NCBI GenBank assembly: GCA_003388555.1
Contig: QQVD01000055.1
Location: 1 to 40,337, forward strand
Reading direction: 5' to 3'
Length of the DNA: 40,337 bases
DNA from: Acidobacteriota bacterium
Lineage (GTDB): Bacteria > Acidobacteriota > Thermoanaerobaculia > Multivoradales > Multivoraceae
The notes beneath the pieces were generated by a model, which had not been told where the DNA came from, did no database searches, and worked only from the letters and a program-made list of their open reading frames with translations. The translations under genes and the position numbers were made by a program. Within the stretch, counting starts at the first letter, position 1, and each line of letters opens with the position of its first letter. Shown one piece after another: positions 32,379 to 40,337 of the stretch.

Positions 32379-33296
32379 ATGACCCCGACGATCGTCCCCG
32401 GCTCACAGCCGACGTCGCCGTCTCGCCGCCACCACCGAGGCCCCCTCCTCGCCGTTCTCGCGGTCCTCTCGACGATGCTCGTCGCCTGCGCCGAGCGCCC
32501 GCAGGGGCTTCCGGAGGAGCCGCCGGCCGAGCCGGCGCCGCTGCGGCTCTCGATCCTGCACTGCGGCGAGCTGGTGCTCGCCGACCCGGCGCCCTTCAAC
32601 ATCACGACGGAAGAGGCGGGCCGCCTCGACATGGTGGTTCCCTGCTACCTGATCGAGCATCCCGACGGCACGCTGCTCTGGGACCTCGGTCTGCCCTTCG
32701 GCGTGCAGACCGGCGAGTACAAGATGCAGGGTGCCGAGCTGCGGCTCGAGCGCACGGTCGAAGAGCAGCTCGCCGAGCGCGGGCTCACACCCGCCGACAT
32801 CGACTACGTCGCCATGTCGCACCTGCACTTCGACCACTGCGGCCAGGCCAACGCATTCGCTGGCTCTCACCACCTGATCCAGCGCGCCGAGCACTCCGCC
32901 GGCTTCGGCGAGGACGGCGCGGCGGTCGCCTTCTTCGAGCGCCAGCACTACGAGGCTCTCGCCGACTCCGAGACCACTCTGCTCGACGGACGGCACGACG
33001 TCTTCGGCGACGGACGGGTGGTCATCCACCCGGCGCCGGGGCACACGCCGGGCCACCAGGTCCTCTTCGTCGATCTCGAGGAGACCGGCCCGGTGGTGCT
33101 CTCGGGCGACCTCTACCATTTCGCCGCCAACCGTGAGCTGCAACGGGCCCCCGTCTTCAACTTCGATCAGGAGCAGACCATCGCCTCGATGCAGGCGGTC
33201 GAGCAGCTCCTCGCCGACACCGGCGCCGAGCTCTGGATCCAACACGACGCGGGGCAGGCCGAGGAGCGGAGATGGTTCCCCGACAGCTACCGTTGA
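32379..33296 (+). CDS. Metallo-beta-lactamase-fold lipoprotein, N-acyl-homoserine-lactonase-like
   Basis: 305 residues from ATG 32379 with GAGGAG 8 nt upstream; the frame is open far upstream, but only as a shadow of the preceding gene. Lipoprotein signal: LLAVLAVLSTMLVAC, Cys at about residue 37. The MBL dinuclear metal site is complete: SHLHFDHCGQ (H-x-H-x-D-H, about 147-153), PGHTPGHQ, VVLSGD and IQHD. The MVVPCYLIEHPDGTLLWDLGLP start and the ANAFAGSHHLIQRAEHSA segment are typical of the AiiA/AttM type that hydrolyses acyl-homoserine lactones. Members of the group also cleave other lactones and esters, so substrate is unproven. Its lipid anchor places it in the periplasm or at the outer membrane. 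Confidence 0.85.
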   Translation: MTPTIVPGSQPTSPSRRHHRGPLLAVLAVLSTMLVACAERPQGLPEEPPAEPAPLRLSILHCGELVLADPAPFNITTEEAGRLDMVVPCYLIEHPDGTLLWDLGLPFGVQTGEYKMQGAELRLERTVEEQLAERGLTPADIDYVAMSHLHFDHCGQANAFAGSHHLIQRAEHSAGFGEDGAAVAFFERQHYEALADSETTLLDGRHDVFGDGRVVIHPAPGHTPGHQVLFVDLEETGPVVLSGDLYHFAANRELQRAPVFNFDQEQTIASMQAVEQLLADTGAELWIQHDAGQAEERRWFPDSYR

Positions 33297-33642
33297 TGAC
33301 ATCGGCGGCCCACCGCTTCCGGATCTGGTGAGCGTCGGGCTCTCGACCGGTCGGTGAGCGCGCGAGCTCTGCGGCGGGACGAGACCATTCCGGGTGGCGA
33401 CCCGGCGGGTGCGGGCTGGGCCGGCCGGGTGCCCCGGGGCGGTCCGGCGTCGCCCGAGATCGCCGGACACTCGTCGGCGGGTGAAAGGTCTGGCGCGGCC
33501 TGAGGACTACCGAGGTGATGCGGCTCGCGCCGGGCGGCGCGCCGATCCGCTCGCGAGCCGCGAGCTCCTCGCCGCGAGAGCGGCGCTCCAACGGAACACC
33601 AAGCGGACTGGCGAAACACGCCAGCGGAAGGAGAGTCCTCCC
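33297..33642. other. Intergenic region without a gene
   Basis: 346 bp between the lipoprotein stop and the amidohydrolase start. Frames are Arg/Pro/Gly-rich without RBS. The end holds the AAGGAG ribosome binding site of the next gene. No repeat seen. Confidence 0.5.
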
Positions 33643-35277
33643 ATGTTCGATCGACAGCTCACCGACCTCCTACAGCGGCCCGGCGCACGGCACTGGCTGG
33701 TACGACTGGCTCGTGCAGTCGTCGAGGCGTGGATCGTGGCGCTGGTCTTCGCGGCGCTGGCGTTCGCCGGCGCCTTCGGCGGCGGCCGGGTGCACGCGCA
33801 GGACGAATCGACCCTCGGATCCGCACTGCTGGGCCCGGGTCCCCTGCTGCTGCGTGGCGCGACGGTGATCGACGGCGTGGAGCGTGGCGACGGCTCGGGC
33901 TGGTCACCGCGTCCGGCCGATCTGCTGATCGAGGACGGCCGGATCGCCGTCGTCGCGACTCCGGGCGAGATCACCGCTCCGGAGGGGACACGCAGCCTCG
34001 ACCTGACTGGCCGGTTCGTGGTCCCGGGCTTCGTCGACAGCCACGCCCACGTGGCGCTCGGCCCGGTCCGCGTCGAGCAGCAGGAGGGCGGCATTCCGAC
34101 AATGACGATGCAGGTCGACGCCGAGGTCGGTCCACGGTCCCTGCGCTCGCTGCTCGCCTCCGGGGTGACCTCGGCGCGCGATCCAGGGGGCTCGACGGCG
34201 CGCAACATCGCCCTGCGCGAGGCGGTCGCCACGGGGGCGGTACCCGGCCCCGTGCTGACCGTCGCCGGTGAGGTCATCGACACGACGGCGTTCGACGGCC
34301 TCACCGTGCAGGTGACCTCGCTCGAGGCCGTGCGCGCCGAGGTGCGGCGTCAGGCGGAGCTCGGCGTCGACCTGATCAAGCTGTACGCCGGCCTGGCGCC
34401 GGAGATGCTGCGCGCCGGCGTCGACGAGGCGTCGCGTCATGGGCTGCCGGCGGTCGCTCACCTGTTGATGAGCACCTGGCGCGAGGGCGCTGAGGCGGGG
34501 CTGCACTCGATCCTGCACGCCGTTCCCGGCTCGCCGAAGATGCTGCCCGCCGAGCAGCGCGCCGCCTACATGAAGGATCTGCACTCCACCCTGTTCCTGC
34601 TCACCTGGTTCGAGTTCGTCGACTTCGAGTCGCCGGAGATCGCCGCCACGATCGAGGCTCTGGTCCGCCTCGACACCTGGGTCGACCCGACCCTGGTGGT
34701 GTTCGAGGCGGCGGCCTTCGGCGATCGCCCCGAGTACACCGTCGATCGTCCCGAGCTGGCACTGGCTGCCGAATCCCTGGTCGAGAACTGGAGGACCTCC
34801 TTCCGCTTCGATCAGGGATGGGACGAGGACGCCTACCGGCGCGCGCAGGCGGCCTGGCCGCGAGCGCTGGAGTGGGTGCGGCGACTGCACGAGGCGGGTG
34901 TGCGACTCACCGCCGGGACCGACGCCAACAATCCCTGGACCGTTCCCGGGCCGAGCTTCCACCGCGAGCTCGAGCTGCTCGTCGAGGCAGGGATCCCGAC
35001 GGTCGACGTGCTGCGCATCGCCACCCGGAATGGTGCCGAGGCACTGGGCCGGCTCGCCGAGACCGGGACCCTCGAGGCGGGCAAGCGTGCCGATCTGGTG
35101 GTGCTGCGCTCCTCGCCACTCGAGCGGATCTCGGCGACCCGCGAGATCGAGCTGGTGGTGCAGGGCGGTCGCTTATGGTGTCCCAGCGACCTGGTAGCCG
35201 CGGTGCCGGTCGGCGCGCAGTCGGCTGCGGCCTCGCGGTTCTGTGGGGGGCCGGGCTCGCGGACGGCGTCGCCCTGA
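33643..35277 (+). CDS. Exported amidohydrolase-superfamily enzyme
   Basis: 544 residues from ATG 33643 with AAGGAG about 9 nt upstream. Signal peptide: ARAVVEAWIVALVFAALAFAGAFGGGRVHA, cleaved before QD. An imidazolonepropionase/dipeptidase-like TIM barrel follows: LLLRGATVIDGVERG, DLTGRFVVPGFVDSHAHV with His134-x-His136, VDLIKLYAGL with the probable metal-bridging Lys, LPAVAHLLMSTW and LHSILHAV with His ligands, and TAGTDANNPW with catalytic Asp427. The C-terminal EAGKRADLVVLRSSPLE strand region closes the composite beta-sandwich. All expected metal ligands are present, so an active hydrolase of a cyclic amide, dipeptide or similar compound is likely, acting outside the cytoplasm. The 35-bp gap to the sigma-factor gene may mean co-transcription. 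Confidence 0.87.
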   Translation: MFDRQLTDLLQRPGARHWLVRLARAVVEAWIVALVFAALAFAGAFGGGRVHAQDESTLGSALLGPGPLLLRGATVIDGVERGDGSGWSPRPADLLIEDGRIAVVATPGEITAPEGTRSLDLTGRFVVPGFVDSHAHVALGPVRVEQQEGGIPTMTMQVDAEVGPRSLRSLLASGVTSARDPGGSTARNIALREAVATGAVPGPVLTVAGEVIDTTAFDGLTVQVTSLEAVRAEVRRQAELGVDLIKLYAGLAPEMLRAGVDEASRHGLPAVAHLLMSTWREGAEAGLHSILHAVPGSPKMLPAEQRAAYMKDLHSTLFLLTWFEFVDFESPEIAATIEALVRLDTWVDPTLVVFEAAAFGDRPEYTVDRPELALAAESLVENWRTSFRFDQGWDEDAYRRAQAAWPRALEWVRRLHEAGVRLTAGTDANNPWTVPGPSFHRELELLVEAGIPTVDVLRIATRNGAEALGRLAETGTLEAGKRADLVVLRSSPLERISATREIELVVQGGRLWCPSDLVAAVPVGAQSAAASRFCGGPGSRTASP

Positions 35278-35311
35278 GCCAGGCGTCAGGGCGTCAGGAC
35301 GACGACCGTGT

Positions 35312-35908
35312 GTGACCGTGGCGCACGACGTGAGTGGAGCATCGACCAGGGAACGGCTGTTCGGCGAGCTGATCGCCTCGGAGGAGGCGTCGCTGCGCCG
35401 TATGCTGCGCTCGTACGAACGCGATCCGGGTCTCTGTGAAGAGCTCTACCAGGAGGTGTGTCTCGCCGTCTGGAGGGCGCTGCCGCGCTACCGCGGCGAC
35501 GCGTCGCCGCGCACCTTCGCCTACCGCATCGCCCACAACCGAGCCGTTTCTCACGTCGTCGGGCAGCGGCGCCGGGCAGCGGTTTCGCAGCCCTGGGAGC
35601 AGGTCGACACGGCGCCGGCGGCGACCGGTCGAGGGCCGCACGGAGAGCTTCTCGGCAAGGAGCGACGACGGACGATCGAGCGTGCCGTGGCCGAGCTGCC
35701 CCTCGGTTTGAAGCAGGCGGTGCTGTTGCGACTGGAGGGCCTGAGCCACGCCGAGATCGCCGAGGTGCTCGGCATCTCGGAGAACGCCTCGGCGATCCGG
35801 TTGAGTCGTGCCGCGAGCCGGATGAGATCGCTGATGGATGCAGGGACCACAGGGCGCGGTCAGACGACAGGCGCCGGGTCCGGGAGTCGACGAGGAGAGC
35901 GGTCGTGA
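35312..35908 (+). CDS. ECF-type RNA polymerase sigma factor
   Basis: 198 residues from GTG 35312 (a second GTG at 35318 is possible; the RBS is weak). Region 2: CEELYQEVCLAVWRALPRYRGDASPRTFAYRIAHNRAVSHV, holding the -10 recognition helix. A short linker follows, then region 4: ELPLGLKQAVLLRLEGLSHAEIAEVLGISENASAIRLSRA, the -35 helix-turn-helix. There are no region 1 or 3 domains, as in the extracytoplasmic-function group. Its stop overlaps the next gene's GTG by four bases (GTGA), which indicates translational coupling and makes that product the candidate partner. Confidence 0.9.
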   Translation: MTVAHDVSGASTRERLFGELIASEEASLRRMLRSYERDPGLCEELYQEVCLAVWRALPRYRGDASPRTFAYRIAHNRAVSHVVGQRRRAAVSQPWEQVDTAPAATGRGPHGELLGKERRRTIERAVAELPLGLKQAVLLRLEGLSHAEIAEVLGISENASAIRLSRAASRMRSLMDAGTTGRGQTTGAGSGSRRGERS

Positions 35909-36555
35909 GTGAAGGCAGAGAGTGGGCGGGAGAGGCGGAGCTCTGGCGCGAGCTCGGCGCCCTGTGGCGGCAGGGGCCCGACGACGGGACCGCGCCCGAG
36001 ACCATGGAATCGCCGCCTTCGCGACCCTCCGCCCAAGCTCTCGGTGCGGAGCTGGCACGGCGCGTCCGCCGCCAGATCCTGCGTGCGGTCGCGGTTCAGG
36101 TGCTCGAGCTGCTGACCGCCGCGGCGGCCCTGTGGCTGGCCCTGGCGCTGCTGCGGGGCGATGGCGGAGCGATGGAGCGGATCACCGCTCTGGTGATCGT
36201 CACGCTGGTCGCCGTCGCGGCGGCGTACGGGGTGTGGAACCGGCGTCACGCGTGGCGGGTGCGGGCACGCACCCCGCATGGGCATCTCGAGGATCTGAGG
36301 AGACGCAACCGTGCGCGTCGCGGCTACCTGCGTTTCTCCTACGCGCTGCTGGTCGCCGAGGTGGCGCTGTTCTCGGTGTGGATCCCCCTGCAACGCCCCG
36401 ACGAGCTGGTCTCCGCCTTCGCCTTCCTGGCGCTCTGGTGCGGCGCCGGCTTCCTCGTGCTGCTGCGGCTGAACGTCGTGGTGCGACGCGAGGCGCAGAC
36501 CCTGGAGCGGCTGGCGGCGGAGCTCGACGTCCCCGACGACGAGGCGGCGCGCTAG
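35905..36555 (+). CDS. Membrane protein coupled to the sigma factor, possible anti-sigma
   Basis: 216 residues from GTG 35905, which overlaps the sigma stop codon and has GAGGAG upstream. Residues 1-60 are soluble and acidic (EWAGEAELWRELGALWRQGPDDG). Then come hydrophobic segments at about 64-92 (LRAVAVQVLELLTAAAALWLALALL), 95-112, 143-158 (FSYALLVAEVALFSVWIPL) and 165-187, and a polar tail. The arrangement of a cytoplasmic N-terminus followed by membrane helices fits an anti-sigma factor. There is no HxxxCxxC zinc motif, and the role is inferred only from the overlapping position. Confidence 0.7.
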   Translation: MSEGREWAGEAELWRELGALWRQGPDDGTAPETMESPPSRPSAQALGAELARRVRRQILRAVAVQVLELLTAAAALWLALALLRGDGGAMERITALVIVTLVAVAAAYGVWNRRHAWRVRARTPHGHLEDLRRRNRARRGYLRFSYALLVAEVALFSVWIPLQRPDELVSAFAFLALWCGAGFLVLLRLNVVVRREAQTLERLAAELDVPDDEAAR

Positions 36556-36731
36556 GCCTCGGGCGCGGCGAGCCCCAAGCCACGTCTGCCCGCGCGCCAG
36601 ATCCGTCGGGCGCCGGGCGGAGACCGTAGGCGATCTCATCGCTCGTTCCTCCACGCCCTCAACGCCTCCGGGGGCAGAGCCTGGGCTCGCCCGCAGCGCA
36701 GGCATGCTCGGTCCCGTTCCCGGTACCGGCT

Positions 36732-37460
36732 TCAGCGCGTCCGCTCGTCGCTCTGGATGCGGCCGTCGCGCATGGTGACGACGCGCCGCGCGTGCTCGGC
36801 GATGTCGTCCTCGTGGGTCACCAGCACCACCGTGTTGCCGGCCCGGTTGAGCTCGTCGAAGAGCTCCATGATCTCCGCCGAGGTGGCGCTGTCGAGGTTG
36901 CCGGTGGGCTCGTCGGCGAGCAGGATCGAGGGTTGGTTGACCAGCGCGCGTGCGATCGCCACACGCTGACGCTGGCCGCCGGAGAGCTCGTTCGAACGGT
37001 GGCTGCGGCGATCCGCCAGGCCGACCCGCTCGAGGGCACGCGCGGCGAGCTCGCGGCGCTCGCCGCGCGACAGGCCGCTGTAGACCAGCGGCAGCTCGAC
37101 GTTGTCGAGCGCGGTGGTGCGCGCCAGCAGATTGAAGGTCTGGAAGACGAAGCCGATCTGCTCGTTGCGGATGGTGGCCAGCTCGTCGTCGTCGAGCTCC
37201 TGCACCGCGACACCACCCAGCGAGTAGCTGCCCGAGGTCGGCGTGTCGAGGCAGCCGAGCAGGTTCATCAGCGTCGACTTGCCGCTGCCCGAGGCGCCCA
37301 TGATGGCGACGTACTCGCCGTGCTCGACATCGAGGTCGACGCCGTCGAGGGCGCGGACCTCCTCGCTTCCGACCTGGTAGATCTTGTGCAGATCGCGCAC
37401 CTGGATCAGCGGCACGGGCGCGGACTGCGGGGCGGAGGGATCGACGGGAGCTGAGGTCAT
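36732..37460 (-). CDS. ABC transporter ATP-binding protein, LolD/MacB type
   Basis: 242 residues from ATG 37460. All nucleotide-binding motifs are intact: Walker [11 protein letters not shown]-loop FVFQTFNLL, signature [15 protein letters not shown], Walker [13 protein letters not shown], and the H-loop in VLVTHEDD. The sequence is typical of the family that powers MacB, LolCDE and FtsE-like type VII exporters. It follows two permease genes on the same strand (160-bp gap from the nearer one), so it almost certainly drives them as a separate subunit. Cytoplasmic. Confidence 0.93.
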   Translation of the reverse strand: MTSAPVDPSAPQSAPVPLIQVRDLHKIYQVGSEEVRALDGVDLDVEHGEYVAIMGASGSGKSTLMNLLGCLDTPTSGSYSLGGVAVQELDDDELATIRNEQIGFVFQTFNLLARTTALDNVELPLVYSGLSRGERRELAARALERVGLADRRSHRSNELSGGQRQRVAIARALVNQPSILLADEPTGNLDSATSAEIMELFDELNRAGNTVVLVTHEDDIAEHARRVVTMRDGRIQSDERTR

Positions 37461-37620
37461 GATCTGGCCCGGGAATCGCAGGCGCTGCGTCTGCAGCCTG
37501 ACGGCGCCAGGTGGTCGAGCGGCGCGGGTGGCGTGAAGAGCCCGCCGAGGACCGCTCGCCGACGGCCACGCGCGGACCGACGTTCCCTTCGTAGTGCCAA
37601 CACGAATCGGAGACTCGCGC

Positions 37621-38952
37621 TCACGCGGCCTCGTGACGCAGCGCGTCCACAGGGTCGAGGCGCGAGGCTTGCCGTGCCGGCAGGTAGCCGGCGAGCACTC
37701 CGGTGAGGCACGACGAGACGAGGCCGAAGGCGACCGCCCACAGCGGCAGGACGGGGAGGAAACCGGGCAGGACCAGGGTGAGTACGGCGGTGAGCGCGGC
37801 GGCGGCGATCAGGCCCGCCGCTCCTCCCAACAGCGACAGCAGGAGAGACTCGACGAGGAACTGCTGCAACACGTCGCGACGGCGAGCACCCACCGACATG
37901 CGCAGGCCGATCTCACGGGTGCGCTCGGTCACCGCGATGATCATCACGTTGGCCACGCCGATGCCCCCGATCACCAGGGAGACCGCCGCCAATCCGACCG
38001 TCGCGAGGGCGATGCCGGCGCCGACGCGGTCGAAGGTGCCGATGATCTGTTCCGAAGTCGACAGGTTGAAGTCGTTCGCCTCGTCCGGCCCCAGCTTGCG
38101 CAGCTGCCGCAGCGCCGCTTCGATCTCGACCTGTGCCTGCTGCAGCCGATCGGGCGCGGCGCGCAGGTAAAGCAGCGTCGCATCGGCCTCGGGGAAGCGG
38201 CGTGCCGCGGTGCCGGCGGGGATCGTCAGCACGCTGTCCTGACGGTTCTCGCCGAAGAAGCCACCGCGCCGCGCCGCCAGCACCCCGACCACCGAGTAGG
38301 GCTCGCCGAGCAGGAACACCGGCTCGCCGAGCGCCGCCGCGCCGTCGCCGCCGAACAGCGCCGTGGCGAGGCTCGAGCCGAGCACCGCGACGCGCGCCGC
38401 CGAGCGGTCTTCGAGCTCGGTGAACGGGCGGCCGTGCGCGAACTGCGCGCCGACGATGTCGAAGTAGGAGGGGGAGGCACCCTCGAGCAGCACCGTGTCC
38501 GAGACGGCGGCGCCGGCGCGGACGGTGATCGCCCGGCCGTTGATCACCGCCGGGATCAGGATGTTCGCGGCGCCGGCGACCACCAGGTCGGAGCGGCTGG
38601 CGATGATCTCGGCGAAGCCGGGCTCGAGGGCCTCGCGGCGCGCCTCCTCCTCGGAGGCGGGCGAGTAGGGGTCTCCGGAGAGGTGGAAGGCGAAGACGTT
38701 CTCGGTCCCCAGCTCGCGAAAGAGCAGGGCGATCTGGTTGCGCACGTTGACCAGCACGGTGGCGACCAGCGACACGGTGACGATGCCGATGACGATGCCG
38801 AGCACCGCCAGCAGCGAGCGCCCCGGATTGGCGCGCAGCGCGCCGAGGGCCAGGCGCGTCGAGCTGCGCAGCGATTCGCTTCTGGAGCGTCGCCGCCTCC
38901 GGTTCGTAGTGTGGCCGTGCCGGCCGTCGATCTGGTGCTGCGTCTTGCTCAT
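37621..38952 (-). CDS. MacB/FtsX-type ABC transporter permease
   Basis: 443 residues from ATG 38952, 10 bp after the stop of the upstream permease gene. Layout: basic N-terminus, first membrane helix ([23 protein letters not shown] at about 45-70), a large periplasmic domain (about 70-310, with the family's [15 protein letters not shown] and [13 protein letters not shown] segments), then three helices ([63 protein letters not shown]). The cytoplasmic [27 protein letters not shown] coupling helix and the ending [10 protein letters not shown] are typical. No ATPase is fused, unlike classical MacB. Probably pairs with the other permease as a heterodimer. Confidence 0.9.
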   Translation of the reverse strand: MSKTQHQIDGRHGHTTNRRRRRSRSESLRSSTRLALGALRANPGRSLLAVLGIVIGIVTVSLVATVLVNVRNQIALLFRELGTENVFAFHLSGDPYSPASEEEARREALEPGFAEIIASRSDLVVAGAANILIPAVINGRAITVRAGAAVSDTVLLEGASPSYFDIVGAQFAHGRPFTELEDRSAARVAVLGSSLATALFGGDGAAALGEPVFLLGEPYSVVGVLAARRGGFFGENRQDSVLTIPAGTAARRFPEADATLLYLRAAPDRLQQAQVEIEAALRQLRKLGPDEANDFNLSTSEQIIGTFDRVGAGIALATVGLAAVSLVIGGIGVANVMIIAVTERTREIGLRMSVGARRRDVLQQFLVESLLLSLLGGAAGLIAAAALTAVLTLVLPGFLPVLPLWAVAFGLVSSCLTGVLAGYLPARQASRLDPVDALRHEAA

Positions 38953-38962
38953 GCGGCGCCAC

Positions 38963-40276
38963 TCACTCACTGCGCAGGGCGTCGACGATGTCGATGCGCG
39001 TCGCCCGGCGAGCCGGGAACAGGCCGGCGAGCAGGCCGCTGGCGCAGGCCGCCACCAGGCTCGTGGCGACCGTGGCGCCGCGCAGCTCGAGCTCGAGGCC
39101 GCCACCACCCACCGCCGCGACCAGCAGGCGCACCGCCAAGACGCCGGCGAGTCCGCCGAGCAGGGCGATGATCAGCGACTCGGCGAGCACCTCGGCGAGG
39201 ATCTGCCGGCGCGACGCACCGACAGCGCGGCGCACGCCGATCTCGCGGGTGCGCTGGGTGACCGAGACGAGGATGGTGTTGGTGACCACGAGGACGGCGG
39301 CGAGCAGCGCCATGGCGGAGATCGGGCCTGCCGCGGCGCCGACGCGCTGGGTCAGACCGAGCACGAAGCCGCGCGCCGCGTCGGGGGCCAGGATGTCGAA
39401 GTCGTCCTCCTCTCCAGGCCCGAGCTGATGCCGCGCCCGCATCGAGATCCGCGCCTGGCTCTCGGCGAGCTCGGTGCTGCCCGGGACCGCGGGGTCGGGA
39501 GCGCGGGCGAGGATCTGGATCGTCTCGGGAGCGCCGAAAGCACGCTCGAGCGCGGGCAGCGGGATCCACACGTTGCGATCGAGGGAGCTGCCGGCCACCG
39601 TCCCCTGACGTTCCTGCATGCCGATGACCTCGAAGCCGCGGCCGGCGACGCGCAGCGTCCGGCCGAGGGGGTCGACCGCCGGGAAGACCTCGTCGGCGAT
39701 CAGTGCCCCGATCACCGCCACCTGCCGGGCCTGCTCCTCCTCCTGGCGCGAGAAGAAGCGACCCTGCTCGATCGCCAGATCGCGGATGCGGGGCAGCTCG
39801 GCGGTGGCTCCGACCAGCGACGCTCCGTCGTAGCGTCGCGCGCCGGCCGAGACCTGCACCCGGAGATTGACGGTGGCGCCGTAGAGCGCCCGGCCCTCGG
39901 CGTTGCGCTCGAGGAAGCGCAGATCGGCGCGGCGGATGTCGGGGTTGCGCTGCAGCCGCCGCTCGAGCTCCTGGCGCGACAGCTGGCCCGGCGCCGCGAT
40001 CTTCGCCAGCACGAAGGTGTCGCTGCCGAAGGCGCGGGCGGCGTCGGCGCGTGCCGAGCGCTCGACGCCGTCGAGCACGACCTTGACGGTGGCGATGGTC
40101 GCCACCGCCGCGGCGATGGCGACGCCGGCGAGCAGGGCACGCAGCGGATGCGAGCGCGCCGCTGCGGCGCCCTGGCGCAGTGCTTCGCCGAGCGACAGCC
40201 GCCGCTTGCGCGGCCGCGATCCGGCCGGGCCGCTTGCAGCTGGACGAGCCACCGGCGTCCTCCGTGCTTCGCTCAA
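38963..40276 (-). CDS. MacB/FtsX-type ABC transporter permease
   Basis: 437 residues. The start is TTG 40276, overlapping the stop of the preceding adaptor gene by four bases (TTGA), so translation is coupled; no nearby ATG or GTG fits better. One N-terminal helix (LLAGVAIAAAVATIATVKVVLDG), a periplasmic domain (about 70-310, with VAVIGALIADEVFPAVDPLGRTLRV, FEVIGMQERQG, NVWIPLPALERAFG), three C-terminal helices, the VTQRTREIGVRRAVGASRRQILAEVLAES coupling segment and the IDIVDALRSE end. It differs clearly from the downstream permease in the periplasmic region, so the pair is likely a heterodimer rather than a recent duplication. Confidence 0.9.
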   Translation of the reverse strand: MSEARRTPVARPAASGPAGSRPRKRRLSLGEALRQGAAAARSHPLRALLAGVAIAAAVATIATVKVVLDGVERSARADAARAFGSDTFVLAKIAAPGQLSRQELERRLQRNPDIRRADLRFLERNAEGRALYGATVNLRVQVSAGARRYDGASLVGATAELPRIRDLAIEQGRFFSRQEEEQARQVAVIGALIADEVFPAVDPLGRTLRVAGRGFEVIGMQERQGTVAGSSLDRNVWIPLPALERAFGAPETIQILARAPDPAVPGSTELAESQARISMRARHQLGPGEEDDFDILAPDAARGFVLGLTQRVGAAAGPISAMALLAAVLVVTNTILVSVTQRTREIGVRRAVGASRRQILAEVLAESLIIALLGGLAGVLAVRLLVAAVGGGGLELELRGATVATSLVAACASGLLAGLFPARRATRIDIVDALRSE

Positions 40277-40337
40277 CGCGCCGCGACCGCGGCACCGTCC
40301 TCGAGGTCGCGCAGCAACTGGTACGGGCCGATCACGA
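40273..40337 (-). CDS. 3' end of a periplasmic adaptor (MacA/HlyD-like), partial
   Basis: Leftward frame entering from the window edge: VIGPYQLLRDLEDG then AAVAAR and stop (TGA 40275-40273). The GPYQ-L-R-x-L-x-DG ending is characteristic of MacA-type efflux periplasmic adaptor subunits. It lies first in a four-gene operon with MacB-like permeases and ATPase, as expected. Only 21 codons are visible. Confidence 0.6.
   Translation of the reverse strand, partial: VIGPYQLLRDLEDGAAVAAR

Overview
The window is GC-rich DNA from a Gram-negative (diderm) bacterium. The outer membrane is implied by a TonB-dependent receptor with an N-terminal carboxypeptidase-regulatory-like domain and by a MacAB-type export operon. 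A serine/threonine kinase with a TPR tail, large exported beta-propeller and right-handed beta-helix proteins, and a duplicated 'WFF...KVLDG' domain together suggest an Acidobacteriota-type genome, possibly Thermoanaerobaculia-like. That assignment is inference from gene content; there is no rRNA or other taxonomic marker. No tRNA, rRNA, CRISPR array, phage or transposase gene was seen.

Layout. 1-640: the 5' tip of a leftward gene, then an intergenic region with a long purine-only tract and a palindromic repeat. 638-17530: mostly exported proteins: an S41 peptidase, an Asp-box (BNR) propeller protein, two tandem CSLREA/beta-helix paralogues (the first frameshifted), a PQQ-type propeller fused to a catalytically dead esterase-like domain, and two further secreted proteins of unknown function. 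A leftward cluster (SEC-C protein, small membrane protein, DinB-family protein) sits among them at 11592-14229. Four of the secreted proteins end in the same short motif (consensus D-G-F/W-E-S-G-D-x-S-x-W, then P-stop). Intergenic spaces here hold a composite inverted/direct repeat (5042-5428), a 161-bp duplication that includes the 3' end of a gene (17505-17818) and two copies of a REP-like palindrome.

17979-31000: signalling and outer-membrane functions: a propeller/Y_Y_Y/GGDEF diguanylate cyclase, a membrane protein, a PhzF-family enzyme, a secreted unknown, a Ser/Thr kinase with TPRs, a TonB-dependent receptor followed by a clear intrinsic terminator, and an orphan LytTR DNA-binding protein just upstream of the receptor gene. 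31000-36600: FxsA, a membrane protein with an STG-repeat tail, an AHL-lactonase-like metallo-beta-lactamase-fold lipoprotein, a secreted amidohydrolase, and an ECF sigma factor overlapping a membrane protein that may be its anti-sigma factor. 36732-40337: a leftward MacAB-like operon (adaptor 3' end, two separate permeases, ATPase).

Two observations deserve most attention: the shared C-terminal motif, which may be a sorting or processing tag, and the propeller-pseudoesterase fusion in which both the serine and histidine of the expected catalytic triad are replaced.
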